Positions 41,008 to 51,104 of a stretch of 64,000 nt of DNA are shown here, one piece after another (within the stretch, counting starts at the first letter, position 1; each line of letters begins with the position of its first letter). Under the pieces are notes generated by a model, which searched no databases, was not told the origin of the DNA, and worked only from the letters and a program-made list of their open reading frames with translations. A program made the translations under genes and the position numbers. Source of the DNA: Niabella agricola (GTDB lineage: Bacteria; Bacteroidota; Bacteroidia; Chitinophagales; Chitinophagaceae); assembly GCF_021538615.1 (NCBI RefSeq), contig NZ_JAJHIZ010000003.1, forward strand, positions 2,294,001 to 2,358,000, in the 5' to 3' direction.

Positions 41008-41667
41008 CTAAATATTCAGGTAGTTCATCAGGTTTTCGTAATTTTCTTTTAGTTCATTAGTGTATAATTCTTCTCCAAAATAATACTTAACAAGATAATC
41101 ATACCGCTGAAAACTAGCTACAATGTCTGATACCTCCAGTTTATTAATCCGAATGGTGATTTCGAGAGCGTTCCGCTCACGGATGGGCCGGGTATTCAAT
41201 TGCGTGATCTGCGCATCATTTGCCTCCACAATTTTTGTGATCTCCGAAAAGGAATATTGACTCGAATCAATCTCCAGCACAATCAACGCGCCCGGATCCT
41301 GTAACTGCAAAAAGTCTGCAACATAGCCGGCCAGCTTTCCGGCTTCGATTGCACCGATAAAATTATTTTCTTTATCCACGACCGGCACCACCGATAAATG
41401 ATAGGTATTGGCCAGTGCAAAGGCTTTTAAAAAATGTTCGTCCTCCTTTACGGAATAGCTATGCAGTGGTTGCGGTATTTCGCTAATGGATAATTCATCG
41501 TCCACATCCAGCAAGGTGGTTTCGTTTACCAGCCCCGCCAGCTTGCCTTCGTTTGTTACCGCCAGGTCCATTACATGATGTTCCTGCATCAGGTTTAATA
41601 CCTGATAAACACGGTCCGACAACTTGAGTTGTGGCAATGCTTCAAATGATAAATCTTTAACTAGCAT
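41008..41667 (-). CDS. CBS-domain protein
   Basis: 219 aa. Two CBS motifs occupy about residues 10-125: LKLSDRVYQVLNLMQEHHVMDLAVTNEGKLAGLV and FALANTYHLSVVPVVDKENNFIGAI. The remaining part (LIVLEIDSSQYSFSEITKIVEANDAQITQL) looks ACT-like. Such proteins sense adenine nucleotides and related ligands. Conserved placement next to nadK in Bacteroidota suggests a link with nucleotide or NAD status, but that is inferred. It ends 21 bp before the Omp85 gene. Confidence 0.88.
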   Translation of the reverse strand: MLVKDLSFEALPQLKLSDRVYQVLNLMQEHHVMDLAVTNEGKLAGLVNETTLLDVDDELSISEIPQPLHSYSVKEDEHFLKAFALANTYHLSVVPVVDKENNFIGAIEAGKLAGYVADFLQLQDPGALIVLEIDSSQYSFSEITKIVEANDAQITQLNTRPIRERNALEITIRINKLEVSDIVASFQRYDYLVKYYFGEELYTNELKENYENLMNYLNI

Positions 41668-41700
41668 GATACTTGTCTGTCTTTACCGATAAGACAGCTC

Positions 41701-42483
41701 TCAGGAGACATTTGTTGCAACCGCTCCCAGTCTTTGCAGAAAATTAAGCAAAATTTTATTAAACTCAGCCGGAACTTCCATCATGGGTGCATGGCCGCAT
41801 TTATCTATAAAATGAAGCTCGCTGTTCGGAAGCAGTTTTTTAAACTCTTCGGCTACAAATGGGGGGGTCACATTGTCGTTTTTACCCCATATCAAAAGTG
41901 CGGGGATCGTGATCCTGCTCAACTCCTCGCCCAGGTTATTGCGGATGGCGCTTTTGGCCAGCGCAATGATCTTGATCACCTTTAACCGGTTGTTGGTAAT
42001 ATCAAATACCTCATCTACCAATTCCTCGGTAGCCATGGCGGGGTCGTAAAAGGTATACTCCGTTTTTTTACGGATGTACTCCCGGTCGCCTCTTTTAGGA
42101 TAGCTATCGCCCATGCCGTTTTCAAAAAGACCAGAACTGCCCGTAAGGATCAGCGACTTCACCACTTTGGGCTCATTCCTTAAAAGATATACCAACCCTA
42201 CATGGCCACCCAGCGAGTTACCTAGCAGGTGTACGTCTTCGTAGCCCCGGGTTTCTATAAATTTATTTACATACTTGGCCAGGCCGCTTACACTGGTGTT
42301 GAGGATATCCATTTCCAGCAGCGGAAGCATGGGTACCACAACCTTCATGTGGTTTTTAAAATAATTGATCAGATCTCCAAAATTGCTCAAAGCTCCAAAC
42401 AAACCATGCAACAGCACCAGCGTTTGTCCCTCGCCTTCCTCAATATACCTGAACTTGTCGTGCTGTTTTATTTCGTATTCCAT
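41701..42483 (-). CDS. Alpha/beta hydrolase
   Basis: 260 aa. LLHGLFG supplies the oxyanion region; the nucleophile elbow is GNSLGGH (Ser 90); Asp in IWGKNDNVTPP and His in KCGHAPMMEVP complete the triad. No signal peptide. Substrate not recognisable; the fold is shared by many carboxyl esterases and C-C hydrolases. First gene of the minus-strand run hydrolase, CBS protein, Omp85-family protein, nadK. The 128-bp upstream gap is very AT-rich and should hold the promoter. Confidence 0.88.
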   Translation of the reverse strand: MEYEIKQHDKFRYIEEGEGQTLVLLHGLFGALSNFGDLINYFKNHMKVVVPMLPLLEMDILNTSVSGLAKYVNKFIETRGYEDVHLLGNSLGGHVGLVYLLRNEPKVVKSLILTGSSGLFENGMGDSYPKRGDREYIRKKTEYTFYDPAMATEELVDEVFDITNNRLKVIKIIALAKSAIRNNLGEELSRITIPALLIWGKNDNVTPPFVAEEFKKLLPNSELHFIDKCGHAPMMEVPAEFNKILLNFLQRLGAVATNVS

Positions 42484-42611
42484 TCCTTTGTTTATAGCAA
42501 TATAGCTGCTAATATATTGATTTTAATAATGAATCAAAATGTTAATTTATATAAAAGTATTAAATTCTATAAAAAAAATACCGTCAAAACGATAGTTAAA
42601 TTATTAATTTT

Positions 42612-43127
42612 TTAATTAAAAAACTGCTCTAGTTGCTCAAACAGGTTTCTGAAAGCCGGAATCAGGAGGCCGATGGTATCCATGGCCCGTTTTCCGAAGG
42701 ATTGGGTAAAACCAAAGGTGACGGAATCCTTTACCGTGTTTGCAGGCAGCAGGTGCAATTGGTTTAAATAAAATAAAAGGATGGAGAACACTGCCAGGTA
42801 CAGCATGGTAAACAGCACCATTCCACCCAGCCGGTTGGCCCATCCCAACAGGATCTTTTCTACCGAAAACTGCAGCAGCGTTGCCAGCCATTGTACCAGC
42901 AGGATTACCCCTACCAGTACCACCAGGAAGGCTACCACCGGCAGCCATTTGTCGGACAGCTTTACTATGGTACCGATTTTGACGGCCACCACGGAAGATA
43001 ATTTCATGGCAGCGGCCAGACCAACCACCAGTGCCAGGTAGGAAAAAAGCCCTACGATCAGTCCTTTCCGATATCCCTTAAACACCGCCAGGCATACCAG
43101 CACGGCAAAAACCAGATCAATGATCAT
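42612..43127 (-). CDS. CvpA family membrane protein
   Basis: 171 aa with four hydrophobic segments (about 1-17, 26-46, 62-84, 102-122). LVFAVLVCLAVFKGYRKGLIVGLFSYLALVVGLAAA is the typical CvpA N-terminus. In E. coli CvpA is linked to colicin V export and bile resistance; its biochemical role is unclear. It starts 7 bp after the yqeY-like stop, in one operon with it. Confidence 0.9.
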   Translation of the reverse strand: MIIDLVFAVLVCLAVFKGYRKGLIVGLFSYLALVVGLAAAMKLSSVVAVKIGTIVKLSDKWLPVVAFLVVLVGVILLVQWLATLLQFSVEKILLGWANRLGGMVLFTMLYLAVFSILLFYLNQLHLLPANTVKDSVTFGFTQSFGKRAMDTIGLLIPAFRNLFEQLEQFFN

Positions 43128-43134
43128 CCGGCGC

Positions 43135-43587
43135 TTATTGAGCCAGCAGCTCCTTTACAATGGCTGCTATTGCTTTTCCATCTGCTTTACCCGCCAATTC
43201 TTTTGAGGCCCGCCCCATTACTTTACCCATATCACCAGGACCGGAAGCTCCTGTTTCTGCAATAAAACCAGCAATAATCGGTTTTAACTCCTCGGCACTC
43301 AGCTGCGCCGGAAGGTAGTTTTCCAGCACCTCAATTTCTTCTTTTTCTTTCTGCGCCAGGTCCGGGCGGTTTTGCGTTTCAAAGATTTCCAGCGAATCTT
43401 TACGCTGCTTTACCAGTTTTTGTACCAGCTTTATTTCTTCTTCTGCAGACAGGCTGTCTTTGGCGCCTTCCGCCGTTTTAGCCAGTAAAATAGCGGCTTT
43501 GATGGCCCGTAAACTACGCAATGCTACTTCCTGCTTGGCCAGCATTGCCTTTTTTATATCTTCATTAATGGTTTGTTCCAGTGACAT
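43135..43587 (-). CDS. GatB/YqeY domain protein
   Basis: 150 aa. SLEQTINEDIKKAMLAKQEVALRSLRAIKAAIL, LVKQRKDSLEIFE, ENYLPAQLSAEEL and DMGKVMGRASKELAGKADG are the conserved blocks of YqeY, which equals the tail domain of GatB amidotransferase subunits and contacts tRNA. Independent function unknown. It lies between gldC and cvpA on the same strand. Confidence 0.93.
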   Translation of the reverse strand: MSLEQTINEDIKKAMLAKQEVALRSLRAIKAAILLAKTAEGAKDSLSAEEEIKLVQKLVKQRKDSLEIFETQNRPDLAQKEKEEIEVLENYLPAQLSAEELKPIIAGFIAETGASGPGDMGKVMGRASKELAGKADGKAIAAIVKELLAQ

Positions 43588-43595
43588 GTTATTGA

Positions 43596-43664
43596 GGTTT
43601 GAGATTCCAGATTTGAGAATTGAGATTTCAGCGATCAGCTTTTAGCACTCAGCACTTCGCATTC
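43596..43664. repeat. Degenerate short direct repeats between yqeY and gldC
   Basis: The 80-bp gap holds two runs of short imperfect repeats: a TTGAGATT-like unit (43596-43630) and then an (N)CAGC/TTAGC-like unit repeated about six times with 6-8 bp period (43628-43664). Origin unknown. Confidence 0.55.
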
Positions 43665-43667
43665 AGC

Positions 43668-44015
43668 CTACGTTGCTTTTTGCTGTTCCAGTTGTTTTTC
43701 CTGGAACTTTTTATAAAATTCCTGGGCAAAATCTTTCATTTCCTTTACCTGGTCGTGGTACTGGGTAGCGCGGCCGTAGGTATCGGCCATGGTCATCATC
43801 GACTGGTAAAAGAAATCGGCCATTTCATCCACCATCATTTCCTTGGTCCAGAGGTCGATCCGCAATGCGGCCCGCTCTGCGCCGTCCCATAAAGACAGCA
43901 TTACCGCCTTGGCCCGTTTCTCTTTTTCTGCCGTGCTGGCCGTGGCATTCCAGCTAATGTCGGATGGAACTTTGTTTTCATCCAGTTCTACATTTATAGT
44001 GATCGTTGATTTCAT
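43668..44015 (-). CDS. gldC: Gliding motility protein GldC
   Basis: 115 aa. STITINVELDENKVPSDISWNA and DLWTKEMMVDEMADFFYQSMMTMADTYGRAT match GldC. In Flavobacterium johnsoniae GldC aids gliding and is cytoplasmic; it is often paired with gldB, which is not adjacent here. Presence of gldC alone does not prove motility. Strong marker of Bacteroidota origin. Confidence 0.9.
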   Translation of the reverse strand: MKSTITINVELDENKVPSDISWNATASTAEKEKRAKAVMLSLWDGAERAALRIDLWTKEMMVDEMADFFYQSMMTMADTYGRATQYHDQVKEMKDFAQEFYKKFQEKQLEQQKAT

Positions 44016-44153
44016 TGTCTGTTTTTATTCGTTCTTTGCTGACCGGGATATTTAAAAACCGGTATTCTAAATACCCGGTGCATCAGGCATTTTTACCTGC
44101 ATCCGCATTCGCCGGGCACCCGGTTGCAGCACCGCAAATGTAAGCAATCAGCA

Positions 44154-45221
44154 TCAGGCCTGCAAAAGCCGCTCTTTAAGCAGGTCTAGCCCCGTTTCTG
44201 GTGCCGGTTTTACCGGATCCCGCATTAGCTGCTGCATCAGTTGCTGCCGCAGACCCTCGTTTTTATACAGCTCCATCAGTTGCTGTGCCAACGCAGTTTC
44301 ATCGGCAAATAGCAGGGCCGACGGATGTATGCGTCCTTTTTGTGTTGTGAAGGCCATTACCGGCACCTGGCATTGGAGCGCCTCGCAGGCGGCTGCAGGA
44401 AAACCGGCATTGTGCTGAAAGGTGACAGCCGCATAGGCCGCACCTAAGGCGGCGGCATAATCCGCTGCACCGGCGCTTTCAAAAAGCACCACATCCTCCC
44501 GGTATTTATAGGTATCCAGGGCGGCAAAAACCGCGCTGAATGCGGATCCTGGATGGTTACCTCCCTGAGTGATGAGCAGTTTCCAGCCGGATTGTTGCAT
44601 TTTTTTAAACCTGGAAAAAGCTTTGAGCAGGGTCAGCAACTGCTCCCGGGTCCAATGCACATCGGCGCAGATAAAGAATTCCCGGCCTCCTGTTACCCGG
44701 TCTTTAAACGCAAATTGCTCGGTTATGTCCAGCGGTTTTAAACCCGGCGCCATCAGTCCTTCCACCACCCAAATCTTTCCGGCCTGAACGCCCGCCTGTT
44801 TTACCAGGGTCTCTTTAATCGCAGAGGAACTCACCACCAGCCCTGCCATTTTTTTCAACGCGGGATGCCCTGTTTTTATATAGGCGGCATCATCCGGCAC
44901 CAGCAAAAACTGGGGAATGTTGATTTTTAACAGGTCCTTTACATTTGCCAGCAGCAGGGCCCGGACATTATTTTTTTTTAGCAGATTTGGCAGGGTCCAT
45001 TTCTTTTCCAGCGCCTGGCCCAGCCATCCCGACTGCTTTTTAGCAAGTGGTATTACCCGCATATCGCGGTGCAGCAGGGGTCCTTCTACAGTGGCAGCCG
45101 GTGAAAAAATCATCATTTCCAGGCCCGGCAAATACTGATGTAAAGAATTTATTATCAAGTTATTGAACCGATCAAAAACGAGATCTTTTTTTATATTGCG
45201 ACTATAAATTGCTATTGACAC
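44154..45221 (-). CDS. GT4-like glycosyltransferase
   Basis: 355 aa from GTG 45221. An ATG at 45329 exists, but it would leave just 22 bp to the divergent DUF4290 gene and cover its promoter; GTG gives SIAIYSRNIKKDLVF, a usual start for this family. The C-terminal Rossmann domain carries FICADVHWTREQLLTLLKAFSRFKKMQ and the sugar-nucleotide site FQHNAGFPAAACEALQCQVPVMAF, the E-x7-E-like region of GT4 enzymes. Acceptor unknown; isolated from other polysaccharide genes. Confidence 0.82.
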   Translation of the reverse strand: MSIAIYSRNIKKDLVFDRFNNLIINSLHQYLPGLEMMIFSPAATVEGPLLHRDMRVIPLAKKQSGWLGQALEKKWTLPNLLKKNNVRALLLANVKDLLKINIPQFLLVPDDAAYIKTGHPALKKMAGLVVSSSAIKETLVKQAGVQAGKIWVVEGLMAPGLKPLDITEQFAFKDRVTGGREFFICADVHWTREQLLTLLKAFSRFKKMQQSGWKLLITQGGNHPGSAFSAVFAALDTYKYREDVVLFESAGAADYAAALGAAYAAVTFQHNAGFPAAACEALQCQVPVMAFTTQKGRIHPSALLFADETALAQQLMELYKNEGLRQQLMQQLMRDPVKPAPETGLDLLKERLLQA

Positions 45222-45272
45222 TGCTGATTCCCGGATTCGTTGAAAATTCTGTTCAATTAAATCGATTTTGTC

Positions 45273-45280
45273 TATCTTTG
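45273..45280 (+). promoter_or_regulatory. -7 box (TATCTTTG) of the DUF4290 gene
   Basis: Exact TAnnTTTG match, 71 bp before ATG 45352, in the divergent region. A weak TTCTG lies about 21 bp upstream at the -33 position. Its place inside the longer reading of the glycosyltransferase supports the GTG start for that gene. Confidence 0.6.
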
Positions 45281-45351
45281 TAATCAGCTGCAAAGGTATA
45301 ACGTATCCAAATATTGAGCTTACATACATTTGAGCGATCCCAAATATTTTT

Positions 45352-46047
45352 ATGGAATATAATACAACAAGAAATCATCTGACCATACGGGAGTATGGCC
45401 GAAATGTACAGAAGATGGTGGAATACATCTTAACCATTGAAGACCCCGAAAAAAGAAAGAAAAATGCCTATGCCGTTATCGAGTTAATGGGCATCCTGAA
45501 CCCTTCGCTGAAAAACGTAGAAGACTACAAACATAAATTATGGGACCATCTTTTCCAGATCTCCGATTTTAAGCTGGAGGTGGATGCGCCCTATCCCAAG
45601 CCTACCAAAGAAGAGCTGAGCGCCAAGCCGGACCCGATCCCCTACCCTACCCGCAGCTCAAAGCTGGCACACCTGGGGGCGAACCTGGAAAGCCTGATTG
45701 AAAAAGCGCTGCAGGAAACGGACCCCGACAAAAAACAGGGCTTTGCCAACAGCATTGCGTATTACATGAAGCTGGCGTACAGCAACTGGCACAAGGAAAT
45801 TGTACATGATGATGCCATACAAAGTGAGCTGAGTGATATTACCAACGGCCAGCTGGCCTTTACCAATACGCCTAGCGTAAAAGCGTTTCGCCCGGATAAT
45901 AACAACGGTCGCGATAACAAAAGTAATTTTAACAAACGCAATAAGTTTCAGCCACGAAACGGGAACGGCGGCAATAACAACGGTAACAATAACCGCCGCA
46001 ACAATAACAACAACGGCGGTGGCTTTAAAAAGAAGCGTTTTATTTAA
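45352..46047 (+). CDS. DUF4290 protein with Asn/Gly-rich tail
   Basis: 231 aa. Residues 1-175 match the Bacteroidota family DUF4290: EYGRNVQKMVEYILTIEDPEKRKKNAYAVIELMGILNP and YPTRSSKLAHLGANLE. The last 45 residues are low complexity, dominated by Asn, Gly, Arg and Lys, ending FKKKRF, similar to RNA-binding RGG-like tails. Function unknown. In related genomes it often precedes murA (recollection); here a terminator follows directly. Confidence 0.9.
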   Translation: MEYNTTRNHLTIREYGRNVQKMVEYILTIEDPEKRKKNAYAVIELMGILNPSLKNVEDYKHKLWDHLFQISDFKLEVDAPYPKPTKEELSAKPDPIPYPTRSSKLAHLGANLESLIEKALQETDPDKKQGFANSIAYYMKLAYSNWHKEIVHDDAIQSELSDITNGQLAFTNTPSVKAFRPDNNNGRDNKSNFNKRNKFQPRNGNGGNNNGNNNRRNNNNNGGGFKKKRFI

Positions 46048-46068
46048 GGTATTTAACTATTGATGCGC

Positions 46069-46093
46069 AAGCCCGGTTTAGCCGGGCTTTTTT
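46069..46093 (+). terminator. Terminator of the DUF4290 gene
   Basis: AAGCCCGG (46069-46076) / CCGGGCTT (46082-46089), loop TTTAG, then a T-run to 46093. It begins 21 bp after the stop. Confidence 0.85.
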
Positions 46094-46283
46094 ATTGACC
46101 TCACCTTGCATTTTTCTGCATGTTCCCGGGCAACATGTTTTCTCCGAAGCTGAAACAGGATTAAAATCACCGGTCTGGCTAACCGCCTGTTTTTAATCGA
46201 CGACATATTAAGCCGGCAGCCGCAGGATAAAAAAGGACATTTCTGAAAAAATGCTGATTTTTGACGCAGGAATCATCTGAACA

Positions 46284-46634
46284 ATGAGTAAAAAGCTGGA
46301 GTGGCACTTGCTTGCCTTACATCCGAATGAATTGAATTTTAATGAAGAGAACCTGGCGGAAATCAAGATTGGCGGCAGGCATTTATGTATTGCACGGTTT
46401 CATAAAAAACTATTTGCCTGTGCAGCCAAATGCCCGCACGCAGCCGCTCCATTGGCAGGCGGATATGTAAATGTACAAGGTGATATCGTTTGCCCGGTAC
46501 ACCGGTACAAATTCAATTTGGAAACAGGGCGTAACACCACGGGCGAGGGTTACTTTTTAAAAACCTACCCGGTGGAAGAGCGGGAGGATGGCTGGTATGT
46601 GGGCATTGAAAGAGATAACTGGTTCGGGTTTTAG
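46284..46634 (+). CDS. Rieske-type [2Fe-2S] ferredoxin
   Basis: 116 aa, soluble. Cluster ligands are in CPHAAAPL (Cys, His) and CPVHRYKF (Cys, His) about 19 residues later. Length and lack of a membrane helix suit the small ferredoxin component of oxygenases or nitrite reductase NirD-like proteins. No partner oxygenase or reductase gene is adjacent. The 236-bp gap after the DUF4290 gene suggests its own promoter. Confidence 0.88.
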   Translation: MSKKLEWHLLALHPNELNFNEENLAEIKIGGRHLCIARFHKKLFACAAKCPHAAAPLAGGYVNVQGDIVCPVHRYKFNLETGRNTTGEGYFLKTYPVEEREDGWYVGIERDNWFGF

Positions 46635-46744
46635 TTGCTACCGGTTATATTTCGCGCAGCAGCGCAAAGAAGCGGCGAACGCGAGGGTTGCCTTTCCTTC
46701 ATCTTTAGTCTTGGAGCTTTGGCCGCTCATAAAGCTCATACCTC

Positions 46745-46767
46745 GCGCAGGTCCCCCGACCTGTGCG
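46745..46767. repeat. REP-like palindrome 1
   Basis: GCGCAGGTC (46745-46753), a CCCC spacer and GACCTGTGC (46758-46766) form an imperfect stem with one G-T pair. It lies about 65 bp upstream of the transposase remnant and shares GCAGGTC...GACCTG with three palindromes downstream. Confidence 0.75.
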
Positions 46768-46829
46768 TATTTTGTTACTTGCCCCATCATTAAATATGTA
46801 ATTAATTTTGTATATTTACGCTACAACTT

Positions 46830-47389
46830 ATGAAAAGCAATAAGCAGTCGTTATAAATATACAGATAAGGATGGATGTTATTTTGTAATGGCCACCGTAG
46901 CAGACTGGGTGGATGTGTTTACCAGGGATATTTACCGGGATATATTATTAAACAGTTTAAGGTTTTGTCAAAAGCATCAGGGCCTGTTGATCTACGCATG
47001 GGTGCTTATGCCCAATCATTTTCACATGATTTGCTCTTTCAGGGAAAAAAATGCTGGAATGGTATTAAAGAATATTAAAAGTTTTACGGCCATAAGGATT
47101 ATTGATGCAATTATTAACAACGAACATGAAAGTCGCAGAAACTGGATGCTGGATATTTTTGAAAAAAATGGAAACAAAAATAGATGCAACTATCGCTTTC
47201 AATTCTGGCAGCATGAAAATCACCCCATACTTCTGGATTCGGAGAAGAAATACCAGCAGCGGCTGAAACTATCTGCATCAGAATCCCGTAAGGGCCGGAT
47301 TCGTTTTTGAGCCGGAGGATTGGAAATATAGCAGCGCTACTGATTATTACACGAACCTGAAAGGACTGCTGGTTCTTGATATTTGGTAG
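46830..47389 (+). pseudogene. REP-associated tyrosine transposase (RAYT, Y1 family), frameshifted
   Basis: Homology runs across three frames. After ATG 46830 (MKSNKQ) a one-base shift near 46848 leads to YKYTDKDGCYFVMATVADW, then WVLMPNHFHM with the Y1 HxH metal motif, and FWQHENHP. An extra A near 47266 shifts the frame; the neighbouring frame then continues as NYLHQNPVRAGFVFEPEDWKYSSA up to TAG 47389. The central open part is 46888-47310. These enzymes cut single-stranded REP hairpins; palindromes on both sides fit that. The copy looks inactive. Confidence 0.85.
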
Positions 47390-47406
47390 CGACTAAGTAA
47401 CGCTTG

Positions 47407-47429
47407 TGCACAGGTCGGAGACCTGCGCA
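47407..47429. repeat. REP-like palindrome 2
   Basis: TGCACAGGTC (47407-47416), GGA, GACCTGCGCA (47420-47429): one mismatch in a 10-bp stem. It lies 18 bp after the transposase stop codon. Confidence 0.75.
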
Positions 47430-47458
47430 AGAAAAGATGATTCCATAACTCCACAATT

Positions 47459-47481
47459 CGCGCAGGTCTCTGACCTGTTCG
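47459..47481. repeat. REP-like palindrome 3
   Basis: CGCAGGTC (47461-47468), TCT, GACCTGTTCG. It is in inverted orientation to palindrome 2, about 30 bp away, forming a pair as in BIME elements. Confidence 0.7.
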
Positions 47482-47506
47482 GGCCTGTTACTTGATCGTT
47501 TCAGTG

Positions 47507-47621
47507 AATTGGACTATTCCGTAAGGGCGGGTTTTGTTTTTGAACCGGAGGATTTGAAATATAGTAACGCTGTGATTATTACGCGAACTTGAAAGGCTTG
47601 CTGGTTCTTGATATTTGGTAG
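47507..47621 (+). pseudogene. Second, partial copy of the transposase 3' end
   Basis: This segment repeats the last part of the transposase (VRAGFVFEPEDLKYSNA) with an internal deletion at its start and a one-base deletion after GCT, so it is out of frame. It ends with the same TTCTTGATATTTGGTAG and is followed by a fourth palindrome, so transposase 3' end plus REP have been duplicated as a unit of about 150 bp. Confidence 0.8.
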
Positions 47622-47638
47622 CGACTAAGTAACGCTTA

Positions 47639-47662
47639 TACACAAGTCAGAGACCTGCGCAA
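47639..47662. repeat. REP-like palindrome 4
   Basis: CACAAGTC, AGA, GACCTGCGC: a more diverged copy of palindrome 2, in the same position relative to the duplicated transposase tail. Confidence 0.65.
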
Positions 47663-47696
47663 GAAAGGGGGCACTCATAAAACGATTATACACTGT

Positions 47697-48623
47697 TTAC
47701 TTTTTTAGATAATTAGGCGCCGGAGTAGCCCAATAACCCAGATTGTGTTGTACGTTGAAATTGGTAGTGTCCCGGTAAATAGATACTTTGGAATTTACAG
47801 ATTTAAAGCCGTTACCGCCAGTAACGGGTTTGCCTGAATTGATAAAGCTGACGAATCTGACGGGCTTTACTGTGCCCCCGTTTGCGGTAATATCTACCGC
47901 CGCCATTGCTGAGGGCTGAAAGCTGGATTGCTCTTTATATTTTGTATGGCCGTTTAAAGACTGCCACCAATGCAGATCTTCTCCAAACATAGAAGTGTGC
48001 GCCTTCCACAATACAACGCTTTTGCCGTTTACGGCCGCCGGCACCCGTTGCTCCCCAATAAAATCGGTTGCGCCATTACTTTTATTGGTCACCCATAAGC
48101 CCCACCATTTGCCAAGACTGTCTTCGCCACTGGGGCCCTGCTTCAGCTCAAACCGGTATTGCTGCCCCGGCGTCCAGTTGTATTTATACATGATCTGATA
48201 GCCACCACTTTCATCATTGGCAGCATTTACCATTCCTTTCGATTTTCCGCCATTAGAACCCCAGATGGAAAAGTTGATCACTTTTCCCTGGAACGAATTT
48301 TTGAAAATTCCATTTGTTTGAAAACCCGCATAGCCGCTACCAACGTTTCCGGTAGCATTAACCAGCGAAAAATTATAGGCATAGTAATGTAATAAACCCT
48401 GCTTTGCCAGGCTTGGCGGGGGATCCGCAACCGGTACAAAAGTCCATTCCAGGCTCGCATAGCCTTCCCCGGCAGGAAAATACCAATCGCTATAAGTGCC
48501 ACCCGGACTGTAATATACAGGCTCGCTGCTTTTTGATGTATCGCTGTTTTGGGCAATCACCGTTACTCCTGGCAATAAACAAACCTGGAACAATAGAAAA
48601 ATCAAGCGCTTTTTAGGACTCAT
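47697..48623 (-). CDS. DUF3472-like secreted protein
   Basis: 308 aa. Export signal (KKRLIFLLFQVCLLPGVTVIAQ). The mature sequence has GSGYAGFQTNGIFKN, INFSIWGSNGG, GYQIMYKYNWTPGQQYRFEL and a C-terminal domain with many aromatic residues. GYxGxQ followed by xFSxW and YxWxxGxxYRF is the pattern of DUF3472, a domain linked with carbohydrate-active proteins. Function unproven. It lies beside the transposase remnant and 44 bp after pgl, but without evidence of metabolic linkage. Confidence 0.7.
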   Translation of the reverse strand: MSPKKRLIFLLFQVCLLPGVTVIAQNSDTSKSSEPVYYSPGGTYSDWYFPAGEGYASLEWTFVPVADPPPSLAKQGLLHYYAYNFSLVNATGNVGSGYAGFQTNGIFKNSFQGKVINFSIWGSNGGKSKGMVNAANDESGGYQIMYKYNWTPGQQYRFELKQGPSGEDSLGKWWGLWVTNKSNGATDFIGEQRVPAAVNGKSVVLWKAHTSMFGEDLHWWQSLNGHTKYKEQSSFQPSAMAAVDITANGGTVKPVRFVSFINSGKPVTGGNGFKSVNSKVSIYRDTTNFNVQHNLGYWATPAPNYLKK

Positions 48624-48667
48624 CGTTATGTGTTGCTGGAATTAGAAATTATAGCCGGCCGCTGTGA

Positions 48668-49386
48668 TCACTGCCCTGTAACTGCCGCCTCATCCAGCAT
48701 CCAGATGGTTTGCCCTTTCTGCGGAGCTACGCCCTGCACCGGGTAAAGGTATTTGGCGTTCTTTGCAAAGATCTTCTTGAGGATGGGGTATTTGTTGGCA
48801 TCACCCACCAGCAGCATCACTTCTTTACTTTTATTGATAAGCGTATAGGTAAAACTGATGCGCCAGGTTTGTTTGCTTTCTACCCATACTTCTTTTACCA
48901 GTCGCTTTGTTTCGGTTAAGATAGTCGTGCCCGGGAACAGGGAGGCCGTATGCCCATCATCACCCATGCCCAAAAGAGTCAGGTCGAACTGAGCGTTTCT
49001 TCCAAGGATGGCTTTTACGCTGGCTTCATATTCCTGTGCGCACTTTGCAGGTTCGCCTTTTGTGGGGGTGATGAAAATATTTTTCCGGGGAATCTTAACA
49101 TGATCCAACAGTGCCAGGCGGCTCATCTTATAATTGCTTTCATCACTGGTGGGGGGTACAAAACGTTCATCACTCCAGAAGACGAGTACGTTCTTCCAAT
49201 CGATATTATTACTGAAGGCCGGTGTGGCCAGTATTTCAAACAATCTTTTGGGCGTACTGCCACCGGAAAAAGCTACGGTAAAACGACCGTTGGCCGCGAT
49301 GTTTTTTGCAGCGGCACTTACAAAATGATAAGCCGCAGCAAGGCTTAATGCTTCTTTATCTTTCCAAACAAGTTGAATCGGGTTGC

Positions 49387-49390
<4 letters not shown>
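48668..49390 (-). CDS. pgl: 6-phosphogluconolactonase
   Basis: 240 aa from ATG 49390, which overlaps the zwf stop (ATGA); the open frame to 49462 lies within zwf. [39 protein letters not shown] and [16 protein letters not shown] are the characteristic SOL/DevB motifs. It hydrolyses 6-phosphogluconolactone, the product of the preceding enzyme. Translational coupling to zwf is evident. Confidence 0.95.
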
Positions 49391-50925
<1,535 letters not shown>

Positions 50926-50942
50926 ATAAACGGTTTAATGTT

Positions 50943-51096
50943 TTTACGCCACAAAGACGCGAAGGCACTAAGTTACGCAAAGGAATGTTTAAAAGAACGG
51001 ATCTCGCCACAAAGACACGAAGTCACAAAGATGCAAGAAGGGGGTTGTGCGGTTTCAAAAATCTTTATGTTTCTTGGAGTCTTAGCGCCTTAGTGG
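50943..51096. repeat. Left repeat block of the GxxExxY cassette
   Basis: Contains GCCACAAAGACGCGAAG (50948-50964) and a near copy GCCACAAAGACACGAAG (51006-51022), then a segment ending TTAGCGCCTTAGTGGC (51080-51095) that is repeated at 51639-51654. The first and last strings are near reverse complements of each other, so the block has inverted as well as direct symmetry. Confidence 0.7.
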
Positions 51097-51104
51097 CCCA
51101 GCAT

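Noticed and set aside
45222..45329. N-terminal extension of the glycosyltransferase to ATG 45329
   Set aside because: It would cover the TATCTTTG promoter of the divergent DUF4290 gene and leave 22 bp between starts; the family-like start is GTG 45221.
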